From: Allodiplogaster sudhausi
Lineage: Eukaryota; Nematoda; Chromadorea; Rhabditida; Diplogasteridae
Length of the DNA: 64,000 nucleotides
Assembly: GCA_945643635.1 (NCBI GenBank)
Contig: CALZFC010000026.1
Span: forward strand, 496,001-560,000
Direction: 5' to 3'
A program made the translations under genes and the position numbers. The notes beneath the pieces were generated by a model. It did no database searches. It saw only the letters and a list, made by a program, of their open reading frames with translations, and was not told where the DNA came from. Shown in pieces: positions 13,077-24,645 of the stretch (the first letter of the stretch is position 1; every line of letters starts with the position of its first letter).

Positions 13077-13725
13077 CTACTTCTGGTTCCTCTGGCAGAG
13101 GGCGGGGAACTGCTCGAAGCACGAGACGGCGCGCCACTTTCCGGTCTTTGTGATAACAGCACATTTCTTATCCTCCGCGGGGCCCTGTCCTGAAATTGGG
13201 TATCTCATGATAATACTGCAGACTAGGACAGGGGAAGGACTCTGCGAACCGTTCTCATAGTTGTCAGCTGCGCTTTTGTCATCCGCGTCCACCCAGGCTT
13301 CCTTGCCGCCGGTGACTTCCGCTGAAGTACAATTGGAATTATATCCCCTGTTTCTTGAATTTCCACTCAAACCGAAGAAGCATTTTGTTCACCTGCGACG
13401 AAGTTTCCCGCTTTACCGCAGGGTGCGGCATATCTTCCCTGCATGAAGCACATGACGCGGGCCTGGTTGTCATTCATCGGGAAGTCAACGAGCTGCAGGC
13501 AATTCTCATCATTTGACATTTATTAAATACATGCTAATATTTAGGCTTGAAAAAAATTCATACCTTGTAGCATTTCTGATCACAGCATTGCGCAGAGGCA
13601 ACTGAAACAATTTTTCAGCTAATTATAGATGTAGCTAACATAAGTCACATTTCCATAGGTTGTAAGGCATTAGAAAGCCAACCTGATAGCAGAGCTGACG
13701 AGAAGAGGACGAAGTATCCGAACAT
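13077..13725 (-). CDS. C-type lectin-like protein, array copy 8
   Basis: Five-exon lectin gene, start at 13723-13725. Exon 2 encodes DQKCYK instead of DGKCYK (a two-base change at about 13577). Other exons are open with all cysteines kept. Confidence 0.85.
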
Positions 13726-14272
13726 TGTTCTACGATGTAGGACTGAGGAAACATATCCGCCGATCTCCTTATATGCGTTCTCGCGGAACATTTCTGCTTG
13801 CACAGGCTGTGCATAAAAAGTTTCAGGAATTTCTTGATATTGTTGACAATGTCTGTCCGCACCAGCTTCCATCACGTCATTTTGAGGATTGACTTGGGAG
13901 TTTTCGAGTGTCCTTTTTTCTAATGCACTCGGCAAATATGTTTTTAACACTTTTCATTGTCTATATTTCATGTAGTTACAATGTTTGCGATGTTATGAAG
14001 CTAGCTGTTTTTTTCGTTTTTGAGATCATGTGATCACGAGTGAGACATGAGTGTAGTACCATTCATACTTTTATTGTCAAATAACATGATGTTCTGAAAA
14101 ATATTATATCCGGGGACAGAACTTCAGTGCGAAAAACGAATTTCATAGTGATTTCCACTATTTGGACCTCAGACTTGGGTAAGGAAACTGGAAGGAGCAT
14201 GGAAACTTCCAGAATAAACATGTAAAAATAAACGGTTACCACTAGCGCATTTAAGAATTTTCAAGAATTTAT

Positions 14273-14343
14273 TCCGATGCGGGGAATCGAACCCCGGCCT
14301 TGCATGTGAGAGACGCAAATCATAACCGCTAGACTACATCGGA
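14273..14343 (-). tRNA. tRNA-Glu (CTC), second variant
   Basis: D stem GTC with the TAGCGG D-loop change; anticodon CTC. The stems are otherwise perfect. Confidence 0.9.
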
Positions 14344-14768
14344 GTAAGAGTATCTTATAGGTTGCGACAGAAGAGACAGGAGATATTCCTATTGATCACT
14401 GAGTTCCTTCAAGTTTACTTTCTACAAGATGGTCAGGTACAAGATTCTAGTATGTCATAAGGAGCTATAACTCTAATATTATATGGATCTGTCAGAATAA
14501 GATCAGGCAGCAGCAGTTTCTAAGCTACTTCAACATGTTTTCCAGATGAATTTAAATATGTGCATACGCAGAAATGCAATTCTTTTCATTCTTTTAGATT
14601 CATCTTGGCACCGACGATTTTTTTCTAACAATGCGTGTTTTCTAACATATGTACATACACGTGCCTTTATTAGAATTCCATCATATATGATAACACAGAG
14701 AATAACTTTGAGTGATTCGACAAACTTATGCAGTGTTCCTGTTTGAGAAGGAAATCAACTGCATTCCT

Positions 14769-15417
14769 CTACTTCTGGTTCCTCTGGCAGAGGGCGGGGA
14801 ACTGCTCGAAGCACGAGACGGCGCGCCACTTTCCGGTCTTTGTGATAACAGCACATTTCTTATCCTCCGCGGGGCCCTGTCCTGAAATTGGGTATCTCAT
14901 GAGAATACTGCAGACTAGGACAGGGGAAGGACTCTGCGAACCGTTCTCATAGTTGTCAGCTGCGCTTTTGTCATCCGCGTCCACTCAGGCTTCCTTGCCG
15001 CCGGTGACTTCCGCTGAAGTACAATTGGAATTATATCCCCTGTTTCTTGAATTTCCACTCAAACCGAAGAAGCATTTTGTTCACCTGCGACGAAGTTTCC
15101 CGCTTTACCGCAGGGTGCGGCATATCTTCCCTGCATGAAGCACATGACGCGGGCCTGGTTGTCATTCATCGGGAAGTCAACGAGCTGCAGGCAATTCTCA
15201 TCATTTGAAATTTATTAAATACATGCTAATATTTAGGCTTGAAAAAAATTCATACCTTGTAGCATTTCCCATCACAGCATTGCGCAGAGGCAACTGAAAC
15301 AATTTTTCAGCTAATTATAGATGTAGCTAACATAAGTCACATTTCCATAGGTTGTAAGGCATTAGAAAGCCAACCTGATAGCAGAGCTGACAAGAAGAGG
15401 ACGAAGTATCCGAACAT
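14769..15417 (-). pseudogene. C-type lectin-like gene copy 9 with nonsense codon
   Basis: The five exons and splice sites are present, but the conserved tryptophan codon of the EAWVDA motif is TGA (plus-strand TCA at 14985-14987). Translation would stop about halfway, losing the C-terminal half of the domain with three cysteines. The same mutation is found two units further on (copy 11). A truncated secreted peptide cannot be ruled out. Confidence 0.85.
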
Positions 15418-15964
15418 TGTTCTACGATGTAGGACTGAGGAAACATATCCGCCGATCTCCTTATATGCGTTCTCGCGGAACATTTCTGCTTGCACAGGCT
15501 GTGCATAAAAAGTTTCAGTAATTTCTTGATATTGTTGACAATGTCTGTCCGCACCAGCATCCATCACGTCATTTTGAGGATTGACTTGGGAGTTTTCGAG
15601 TGTCCTTTTTTCTAATGCACTCGGCAAATATGTTTTTAACACTTTTCATTGTCTATATTTCATGTAGTTACAATGTTTGCGATGTTATGAAGCTAGCTGT
15701 TTTTTTCGTTTTTGAGATCATGTGATCACGAGTGAGACAAGAGTGTAGTACCATTCATACTTTTATTGTCAAATAACATGATGTTCTGAAAAATATTATA
15801 TCCGAGGACAGAACTTCAGTGCGAAAAACGAATTTCATAGTGATTTCCACTATTTGGACCTCAGACTTGGGTAAGGAAACTGGAAGGAGCATGGAAACTT
15901 CCAGAATAAACATGTAAAAATAAACGGTTACCATTAGCGCATTTAAGAATTTTCAAGAATTTAT

Positions 15965-16035
15965 TCCGATGCGGGGAATCGAACCCCGGCCTTGCATGTG
16001 AGAGACGCAAATCATAACCACTAGACTACATCGGA
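15965..16035 (-). tRNA. tRNA-Glu (CTC), second variant
   Basis: D stem GTC, D loop TAGTGG, anticodon CTC, weakened terminator. The surrounding unit shares marks (CCGAGGACAG, TTCAGCATG) only with unit 12. Confidence 0.92.
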
Positions 16036-16460
16036 GTAAGAGTATCTTATAGGTTGCGACAGAAGAGACAGGAGATATTCCTATTGATCACTGAGTTCCT
16101 TCAAGTTTACTTTCTACAAGATGGTCAGGTACAAGATTCTAGTATGTCATAAGGAGCTATAACTCTAATATTATATGGATCTGTCAGAATAAGATCAGGC
16201 AGCAGCAGTTTCTAAGCTACTTCAGCATGTTTTCCAGATGAATTTAAATATGTGCATACGCAGAAATGCAATTCTTTTCATTCTTTTAGATTCATCTTGG
16301 CACCGACGATTTTTTTCTAACAATGCGTGTTTTCTAACATATGTACATACACGTGCCTTTATTAGAATTCCATCATATATGATAACACAGAGAATAACTT
16401 TGAGTGATTCGACAAACTTATGCAGTGTTCCTGTTTGAGAAGGAAATCAACTGCATTCCT

Positions 16461-17109
16461 CTACTTCTGGTTCCTCTGGCAGAGGGCGGGGAACTGCTCG
16501 AAGCACGAGACGGCGCGCCACTTTCCGGTCTTTGTGATAACAGCACATTTCTTATCCTCCGCGGGGCCCTGTCCTGAAATTGGGTATCTCATGAGAATAC
16601 TGCAGACTAGGACAGGGGAAGGACTCTGCGAACCGTTCTCATAGTTGTCAGCTGCGCTTTTGTCATCCGCGTCCACCCAGGCTTCCTTGCCGCCGGTGAC
16701 TTCCGCTGAAGTACAATTGGAATTATATCCCCTGTTTCTTGAATTTCCACTCAAACCGAAGAAGCATTTTGTTCACCTGCGACGAAGTTTCCCGCTTTAC
16801 CGCAGGGTGCGGCATATCTTCCCTGCATGAAGCACATGACGCGGGCCTGGTTGTCATTCATCGGGAAGTCAACGAGCTGCAGGCAATTCTCATCATTTGA
16901 AATTTATTAAATACATGCTAATATTTAGGCTTGAAAAAAATTCATACCTTGTAGCATTTCCCATCACAGCATTGCGCAGAGGCAACTGAAACAATTTTTC
17001 AGCTAATTATAGATGTAGCTAACATAAGTCACATTTCCATAGGTTGTAAGGCATTAGAAAGCCAACCTGATAGCAGAGCTGACAAGAAGAGGACGAAGTA
17101 TCCGAACAT
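16461..17109 (-). CDS. C-type lectin-like protein, array copy 10
   Basis: Five-exon lectin gene, start at 17107-17109, with the FLS signal peptide as in copy 1. The tryptophan mutated in copies 9 and 11 is intact here. Confidence 0.86.
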
Positions 17110-17656
17110 TGTTCTACGATGTAGGACTGAGGAAACATATCCGCCGATCTCCTTATATGCGTTCTCGCGGAACATTTCTGCTTGCACAGGCTGTGCATAA
17201 AAAGTTTCAGTAATTTCTTGATATTGTTGACAATGTCTGTCCGCACCAGCATCCATCACGTCATTTTGAGGATTGACTTGGGAGTTTTCGAGTGTCCTTT
17301 TTTCTAATGCACTCGGCAAATATGTTTTTAACACTTTTCATTGTCTATATTTCATGTAGTTACAATGTTTGCGATGTTATGAAGCTAGCTGTTTTTTTCG
17401 TTTTTGAGATCATGTGATCACGAGTGAGACAAGAGTGTAGTACCATTCATACTTTTATTGTCAAATAACATGATGTTCTGAAAAATATTATATCCGGGGA
17501 CAGAACTTCAGTGCGAAAAACGAATTTCATAGTGATTTCCACTATTTGGACCTCAGCCTTGGGTAAGGAAACTGGAAGGAGCATGGAAACTTCCAGAATA
17601 AACATGTAAAAATAAACGGTTACCACTAGCGCATTTAAGAATTTTCAAGAATTTAT

Positions 17657-17727
17657 TCCGATGCGGGGAATCGAACCCCGGCCTTGCATGTGAGAGACGC
17701 AAATCATAACCGCTAGACTACATCGGA
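17657..17727 (-). tRNA. tRNA-Glu (CTC), second variant
   Basis: D stem GTC with the TAGCGG D-loop change, as at 14273 two units earlier; anticodon CTC. Confidence 0.9.
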
Positions 17728-18152
17728 GTAAGAGTATCTTATAGGTTGCGACAGAAGAGACAGGAGATATTCCTATTGATCACTGAGTTCCTTCAAGTTT
17801 ACTTTCTACAAGATGGTCAGGTACAAGATTCTAGTATGTCATAAGGAGCTATAACTCTAATATTATATGGATCTGTCAGAATAAGATCAGGCAGCAGCAG
17901 TTTCTAAGCTACTTCAACATGTTTTCCAGATGAATTTAAATATGTGCATACGCAGAAATGCAATTCTTTTCATTCTTTTAGATTCATCTTGGCACCGACG
18001 ATTTTTTTCTAACAATGCGTGTTTTCTAACATATGTACATACACGTGCCTTTATTAGAATTCCATCATATATGATAACACAGAGAATAACTTTGAGTGAT
18101 TCGACAAACTTATGCAGTGTTCCTGTTTGAGAAGGAAATCAACTGCATTCCT

Positions 18153-18801
18153 CTACTTCTGGTTCCTCTGGCAGAGGGCGGGGAACTGCTCGAAGCACGA
18201 GACGGCGCGCCACTTTCCGGTCTTTGTGATAACAGCACATTTCTTATCCTCCGCGGGGCCCTGTCCTGAAATTGGGTATCTCATGAGAATACTGCAGACT
18301 AGGACAGGGGAAGGACTCTGCGAACCGTTCTCATAGTTGTCAGCTGCGCTTTTGTCATCCGCGTCCACTCAGGCTTCCTTGCCGCCGGTGACTTCCGCTG
18401 AAGTACAATTGGAATTATATCCCCTGTTTCTTGAATTTCCACTCAAACCGAAGAAGCATTTTGTTCACCTGCGACGAAGTTTCCCGCTTTACCGCAGGGT
18501 GCGGCATATCTTCCCTGCATGAAGCACATGACGCGGGCCTGGTTGTCATTCATCGGGAAGTCAACGAGCTGCAGGCAATTCTCATCATTTGAAATTTATT
18601 AAATACATGCTAATATTTAGGCTTGAAAAAAATTCATACCTTGTAGCATTTCCCATCACAGCATTGCGCAGAGGCAACTGAAACAATTTTTCAGCTAATT
18701 ATAGATGTAGCTAACATAAGTCACATTTCCATAGGTTGTAAGGCATTAGAAAGCCAACCTGATAGCAGAGCTGACAAGAAGAGGACGAAGTATCCGAACA
18801 T
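18153..18801 (-). pseudogene. C-type lectin-like gene copy 11 with nonsense codon
   Basis: Carries the same TGG-to-TGA change as copy 9 (plus-strand TCA at 18369-18371), exactly 3384 bp (two units) away. The rest of the gene is open and spliceable. The shared lesion indicates spread by unequal crossing-over or gene conversion after the mutation. Confidence 0.85.
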
Positions 18802-19348
18802 TGTTCTACGATGTAGGACTGAGGAAACATATCCGCCGATCTCCTTATATGCGTTCTCGCGGAACATTTCTGCTTGCACAGGCTGTGCATAAAAAGTTTC
18901 AGTAATTTCTTGATATTGTTGACAATGTCTGTCCGCACCAGCATCCATCACGTCATTTTGAGGATTGACTTGGGAGTTTTCGAGTGTCCTTTTTTCTAAT
19001 GCACTCGGCAAATATGTTTTTAACACTTTTCATTGTCTATATTTCATGTAGTTACAATGTTTGCGATGTTATGAAGCTAGCTGTTTTTTTCGTTTTTGAG
19101 ATCATGTGATCACGAGTGAGACAAGAGTGTAGTACCATTCATACTTTTATTGTCAAATAACATGATGTTCTGAAAAATATTATATCCGAGGACAGAACTT
19201 CAGTGCGAAAAACGAATTTCATAGTGATTTCCACTATTTGGACCTCAGACTTGGGTAAGGAAACTGGAAGGAGCATGGAAACTTCCAGAATAAACATGTA
19301 AAAATAAACGGTTACCATTAGCGCATTTAAGAATTTTCAAGAATTTAT

Positions 19349-19419
19349 TCCGATGCGGGGAATCGAACCCCGGCCTTGCATGTGAGAGACGCAAATCATA
19401 ACCACTAGACTACATCGGA
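19349..19419 (-). tRNA. tRNA-Glu (CTC), second variant
   Basis: Same sequence as the copy at 15965-16035 two units earlier. Confidence 0.92.
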
Positions 19420-19844
19420 GTAAGAGTATCTTATAGGTTGCGACAGAAGAGACAGGAGATATTCCTATTGATCACTGAGTTCCTTCAAGTTTACTTTCTA
19501 CAAGATGGTCAGGTACAAGATTCTAGTATGTCATAAGGAGCTATAACTCTAATATTATATGGATCTGTCAGAATAAGATCAGGCAGCAGCAGTTTCTAAG
19601 CTACTTCAGCATGTTTTCCAGATGAATTTAAATATGTGCATACGCAGAAATGCAATTCTTTTCATTCTTTTAGATTCATCTTGGCACCGACGATTTTTTT
19701 CTAACAATGCGTGTTTTCTAACATATGTACATACACGTGCCTTTATTAGAATTCCATCATATATGATAACACAGAGAATAACTTTGAGTGATTCGACAAA
19801 CTTATGCAGTGTTCCTGTTTGAGAAGGAAATCAACTGCATTCCT

Positions 19845-20493
19845 CTACTTCTGGTTCCTCTGGCAGAGGGCGGGGAACTGCTCGAAGCACGAGACGGCGC
19901 GCCACTTTCCGGTCTTTGTGATAACAGCACATTTCTTATCCTCCGCGGGGCCCTGTCCTGAAATTGGGTATCTCATGAGAATACTGCAGACTAGGACAGG
20001 GGAAGGACTCTGCGAACCGTTCTCATAGTTGTCAGCTGCGCTTTTGTCATCCGCGTCCACCCAGGCTTCCTTGCCGCCGGTGACTTCCGCTGAAGTACAA
20101 TTGGAATTATATCCCCTGTTTCTTGAATTTCCACTCAAACCGAAGAAGCATTTTGTTCACCTGCGACGAAGTTTCCCGCTTTACCGCAGGGTGCGGCATA
20201 TCTTCCCTGCATGAAGCACATGACGCGGGCCTGGTTGTCATTCATCGGGAAGTCAACGAGCTGCAGGCAATTCTCATCATTTGAAATTTATTAAATACAT
20301 GCTAATATTTAGGCTTGAAAAAAATTCATACCTTGTAGCATTTCCCATCACAGCATTGCGCAGAGGCAACTGAAACAATTTTTCAGCTAATTATAGATGT
20401 AGCTAACATAAGTCACATTTCCATAGGTTGTAAGGCATTAGAAAGCCAACCTGATAGCAGAGCTGACAAGAAGAGGACGAAGTATCCGAACAT
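19845..20493 (-). CDS. C-type lectin-like protein, array copy 12
   Basis: Five-exon lectin gene, start at 20491-20493, no defects seen; FLS signal peptide. Its unit is the partner of unit 10 in the two-unit repeat. Confidence 0.86.
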
Positions 20494-21039
20494 TGTTCTA
20501 CGATGTAGGACTGAGGAAACATATCCGCCGATCTCCTTATATGCGTTCTCGCGGAACATTTCTGCTTGCACAGGCTGTGCATAAAAAGTTTCAGGAATTT
20601 CTTGATATTGTTGACAATGTCTGTCCGCACCAGCTTCCATCACGTCATTTTGAGGATTGACTTGGGAGTTTTCGAGTGTCCTTTTTTCTAATGCACTCGG
20701 CAAATATGTTTTTAACACTTTTCATTGTCTATATTTCATGTAGTTACAATGTTTGCGATGTTATGAAGCTAGCTTTTTTTTCGTTTTTGAGATCATGTGA
20801 TCACGAGTGAGACAAGAGTGTAGTACCATTCATACTTTTATTGTCAAATAACATGATGTTCTGAAAAATATTATATCCGGGGACAGAACTTCAGTGCGAA
20901 AAACGAATTTCATAGTGATTTCCACTATTTGGACCTCAGCTTTGGGTAAGGAAACTGGAAGGAGCATGGAAACTTCCAGAATAAACATGTAAAAATAAAC
21001 GGTTACCACTAGCGCATTTAAGAATTTTCAAGAATTTAT

Positions 21040-21110
21040 TCCGATGCGGGGAATCGAACCCCGGCCTTGCATGTGAGAGACGCAAATCATAACCACTAGA
21101 CTACATAGGA
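21040..21110 (-). tRNA. tRNA-Glu (CTC), acceptor-stem mismatch
   Basis: Anticodon CTC and T arm are intact, but the acceptor 5' strand reads TCCTATG against CATCGGA, giving a mismatch at position 4. Probably weakened; this is the first sign of decay toward the array end. Confidence 0.75.
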
Positions 21111-21535
21111 GTAAGAGTATCTTATAGGTTGCGACAGAAGAGACAGGAGATATTCCTATTGATCACTGAGTTCCTTCAAGTTAACTTTCTACAAGATGGT
21201 CAGGTACAAGATTCTAGTATGTCATAAGGAGCTATAACTCTAATATTATATGGATCTGTCAGAATAAGATCAGGCAGCAGCAGTTTCTAAGCTACTTCAA
21301 CATGTTTTCCAGATGAATGTAAATATGTGCATACGCAGAAATGCAATTCTTTTCATTCTTTTAGATTCATCTTGGCACCGACGATTTTTTTCTAACAATG
21401 CGTGTTTTCTAACATATGTACATACACGTGCCTTTATTAGAATTCCATCATATATGATAACACAGAGAATAACTTTGAGTGATTCGACAAACTTATGCAG
21501 TGTTCCTGTTTGAGAAGGAAATCAACTGCATTCCT

Positions 21536-22184
21536 CTACTTCTGGTTCCTCTGGCAGAGGGCGGGGAACTGCTCGAAGCACGAGACGGCGCGCCACTTTC
21601 CGGTCTTTGTGATAACAGCACATTTCTTATCCTCCGCGGGGCCCTGTCCTGAAATTGGGTATCTCATGAGAATACTGCAGACTAGGACAGGGGAAGGACT
21701 CTGCGAACCGTTCTCATAGTTGTCAGCTGCGCTTTTGTCATCCGCGTCCACCCAGGCTTCCTTGCCGCCGGTGACTTCCGCTGAAGTACAATTGGAATTA
21801 TATCCCCTGTTTCTTGAATTTCCACTCAAACCGAAGAAGCATTTTGTTCACCTGCGACGAAGTTTCCCGCTTTACCGCAGGGTGCGGCATATCTTCCCTG
21901 CATGAAGCACATGACGCGGGCCTGGTTGTCATTCATCGGGAAGTCAACGAGCTGCAGGCAATTCTCATCATTTGAAATTTATTAAATACATGCTAATATT
22001 TAGGCTTGAAAAAAATTCATACCTTGTAGCATTTCCCATCACAGCATTGCGCAGAGGCAACTGAAACAATTTTTCAGCTAATTATAGATGTAGCTAACAT
22101 AAGTCACATTTCCATAGGTTGTAAGGCATTAGAAAGCCAACCTGATAGCAGAGTTGACAAGAAGAGGACGAAGTATCCGAACAT
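21536..22184 (-). CDS. C-type lectin-like protein, array copy 13
   Basis: Last complete lectin gene of the array, start at 22182-22184. The signal peptide has STLLS instead of SALLS. Exons 2-5 are open. Its upstream unit is more diverged, as expected at an array edge that recombines less. Confidence 0.85.
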
Positions 22185-22732
22185 TGTTCTACGATGTAGG
22201 ACTGAGGAAACATATCCGCCGATCTCCTTATATGCGTTCTCGCGGAACATTTCTGCTTGCACAGGCTGTGCATAAAAAGTTTCAGTAATTTCTTGATATT
22301 GTTGACAATGTCTGTCCACACCAGCATCCATCACGTCATTTTGAGGATTGACTTGGGAGTTTTCGAGTGTCCTTTTTTCTAATGCACTCGGCAAATATGC
22401 TTTAACACTTTTCATTGTCTATATTTCATGTAGTTACAATGTTTGCGATGTTTTGAAGCTAGCTGTTTTTTTTTCGTTTTTGAGATCATGTGATCACGAG
22501 TGAGACAAGAGTGTAGTACCATCCATACTTTTATTGTCAAATAACATGATGTTCTGAAAAATATTATATCCGGGGACAGAACTTCAGTGCGAAAAACGAA
22601 TTTCATAGTGATTTCCACTATTTGGACCTCAGCCTTGGGTAAGGAAACTGGAAGGAGCATTTAAACTTCCAGAATAAACATGTAAAAATATACGGTTACC
22701 ATTAGCGCTTTTAAGAATTTTCAAAAATTTAT

Positions 22733-22798
22733 TCCGATGCGGGGAATCGAACCCCGGCCTTGCATGTGAGAGAATCATAATCACTAGATTACATCGGA
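22733..22798 (-). pseudogene. Broken tRNA-Glu copy
   Basis: A 5-nt deletion between GAGAGA and ATCATAA removes part of the anticodon stem, and two D-arm bases have changed. The T arm and acceptor stem remain. It cannot form a normal anticodon arm. Confidence 0.85.
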
Positions 22799-23229
22799 GT
22801 AAGAGTATTTTATGGGTATCTTATGGGACAGAAGAGACAATAGATATTCCAATTGATCACGGAGTTCCTTCAAGTTAACTTTCTACAAGATGGTCAGGTA
22901 CAAGATTCTAGTATGTCATAAGGAGCTATAACTCTAATATTATATAAATCTGTCAGAATAAGATCAGGCAGCAGCAGTTTCTAAGCTACTTCAACATGTT
23001 TTCCAGATGAATGTAAATATGTGCATACGCAGAAATGCAATTCTTTTCATTCTTTTAGATTCATCTTGGCACCGACGATTTTTTTCTAACAATGCGTGTT
23101 TTCTAAAATATGTACATACACGTGCCTTTATTAGAATTCCATCATATATGATAACACAGAGAATAACTTTGAGTGATTCGACAAACTTATGCAGTGTTCC
23201 TGTTTGAGAAGGAAATCAACTGCATTCCT

Positions 23230-23336
23230 CTACTTCTGGTTCCTCTGGCAGAGGGCGGGGAACGGCTCGAAGCACGAGACGACGCGCCACTTTCCGGTCT
23301 TTGTGATAACATCACATTTCTTATCCTCCGCGGGGC
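23230..23336 (-). pseudogene. Truncated last exon of array lectin copy 14
   Basis: Exon 5 of the lectin gene, from its stop codon at 23230-23232 to about 23336, where homology with the array ends abruptly inside the exon. Exons 1-4 are absent; the sequence that follows is a lectin fragment in the opposite direction. Confidence 0.85.
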
Positions 23337-23341
23337 AAGGA

Positions 23342-23572
23342 ACCGGCGGCAAGGAAGCGTGGGTGGACGCGGATGACAAGAGCGCCGCCGCCAACTATGA
23401 GAATGTTGCGAAGAGACCTGTCCCTGCCCTAGTCTGCAGTATTCTCATGAGGTGCCCAATTTCAGGCCAGGGCCCCGCGGAGGATAATAAATGTGCTGTT
23501 ATCACAAAGACCGGAAAGTGGAGCGCCGTCTCGTGCTTCGAGCAGTTCCTCTGCCAGAGGAACCAGAAGTAG
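23342..23572 (+). pseudogene. Inverted lectin 3' fragment (exons 4-5)
   Basis: Starts mid-exon 4 at the ACCGGCGGCAAGGAAGC motif, followed by the last intron and exon 5 (23466-23572, stop TAG). Exons 1-3 and the 5' end of exon 4 are missing, the usual exon-4 donor is altered, and two residues are lost in exon 5 (FEQFLCQ instead of FEQFPALCQ). An unspliced 127-codon frame running across the junction from 23189 is a chance fusion of both strands of the repeat, not a gene. Confidence 0.85.
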
Positions 23573-23968
23573 AGGAATGCAGTTGAGTTCCTCCTCAACC
23601 ACACTCCATTACTTCATTGGCTGACATAAACATGTATTCCTATGAAGACGAATATATGTATGTATGTATGATTATAAAGGTGACAAAAATTTTAATCAGT
23701 TTCACTATACAGATGATTCTGCATATTTGTTCTTTACTGTGATCTGAAAGTCGATATTTGGAAACACACCGAAAGTGTCCCTGCTCTCGAAAAGAACAAA
23801 TGTACATTTTAAATGAACAGCTTTCTCTGCGTCCATTCTTTAGCATTCATTCGTTCATGCGCTTATAAGCAGAATCAATGATATCTAGTACAAAGCTAAC
23901 CGAAAATAATAAAATATACATGTATAAGTATTGGCATGAGCTAACGTGAGAGGGCTCACTCAAGGCCA

Positions 23969-24088
23969 AATTGCCGCGGCCCTTCGCACTCTCATTCGCG
24001 CGTGCTATTTTCATGCAGCGGGTTTGTGCGACCTGCGAGATAGCACGCGAGAATGAGAGTGAGGAATCACAGGGCAGACGCGGCAATT
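23969..24088. repeat. Long imperfect inverted repeat (MITE- or hairpin-like)
   Basis: The left arm from AATTGCCGCG (23969) through CACTCTCATTC and GCGTGCTAT pairs with a right arm running ATAGCACGC, GAATGAGAGTG, CGCGGCAATT (to 24088), with an internal bulge. It could be a small transposable element or a structured RNA. The DNA just beyond (24105-24126) is shared with 62425-62455. The remaining interval 23573-24645 shows no gene. Confidence 0.65.
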
Positions 24089-24645
24089 CGTATCTGCATT
24101 AAATATTTTTCGGTGATCACCCTCCTTTAAGCAGTGTTCAATACAGGGAAATTATTCCAATCGTTTACTACTTTATTTGGTTGAAAATATTTAAAGACAA
24201 TGTTTCAATATATGTAGATATTACATAGTCATAAGTCGATGACCCCCGAGTGCGAGTGGGAGGGAACGGACAGAATATGAGAATCTCTTGCTACTCTCAG
24301 ACTCACTAATTTGTCGTCTTCAGGCAGATGAGCAACGCGGCCATCCCTGATTAATCGTAAAGCACTGTGGCCTGAGGGTCGACCGTGTCAAAAGAGGAGG
24401 GCGCTGCAACTCATTGTCGGTGGGCATTGGAGGCAAACGGGCCAAAATCGCTGAAAAGGACATGTCCCGACAGCAAGGGAAGCAACCTCCTACGATTGAT
24501 TGACTGATCGGTGAGCGCGGATGATCAGAGGATGCGAGTGATCAGAGACTGACATGGGAGAAGCGGACAGATATTGGCAATAACATCAGAACATCCAAAA
24601 CATTAAAGCTTAGTCTGTTCAAACAGCAATGCGCCGTCAAGAGGC

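Larger units (their letters stand above)
1..23336 (-). repeat. Tandem array of 1.69-kb CTLD + tRNA-Glu units
   Basis: Thirteen full units and a truncated fourteenth follow each other head to tail. Unit spacing, read from the lectin stop codons at 1263, 2955, 4632, 6323, 8016, 9693, 11385, 13077, 14769, 16461, 18153, 19845 and 21536, is 1691-1693 bp, except two spacings of 1677 bp caused by a 15-bp deletion (near 4469 and 9530). Each unit read on the minus strand has a tRNA-Glu gene, about 550 bp of upstream DNA, a five-exon lectin gene and about 420 bp before the next tRNA. By eye the copies differ at only a few per cent of sites. The array begins outside the window and breaks off inside a lectin exon at about 23336. 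Confidence 0.97.

Noticed and set aside
142..22415. Recurring open frames of 60-103 codons on both strands in every array unit
   Set aside because: They cross introns or run opposite to the lectin exons. The spliced five-exon model explains the conserved parts, and stops of the longer frames fall in introns.
1..23336. CRISPR-like or satellite interpretation of the array
   Set aside because: Units are 1.69 kb, contain spliced genes and tRNAs, and belong to a eukaryote. There are no short repeat-spacer units.
23189..23572. 127-codon frame across the end of the array
   Set aside because: Its first half is the wrong strand of exon 5 and its second half an inverted exon 4-5 fragment with an unspliced intron, so it is a junction artefact.
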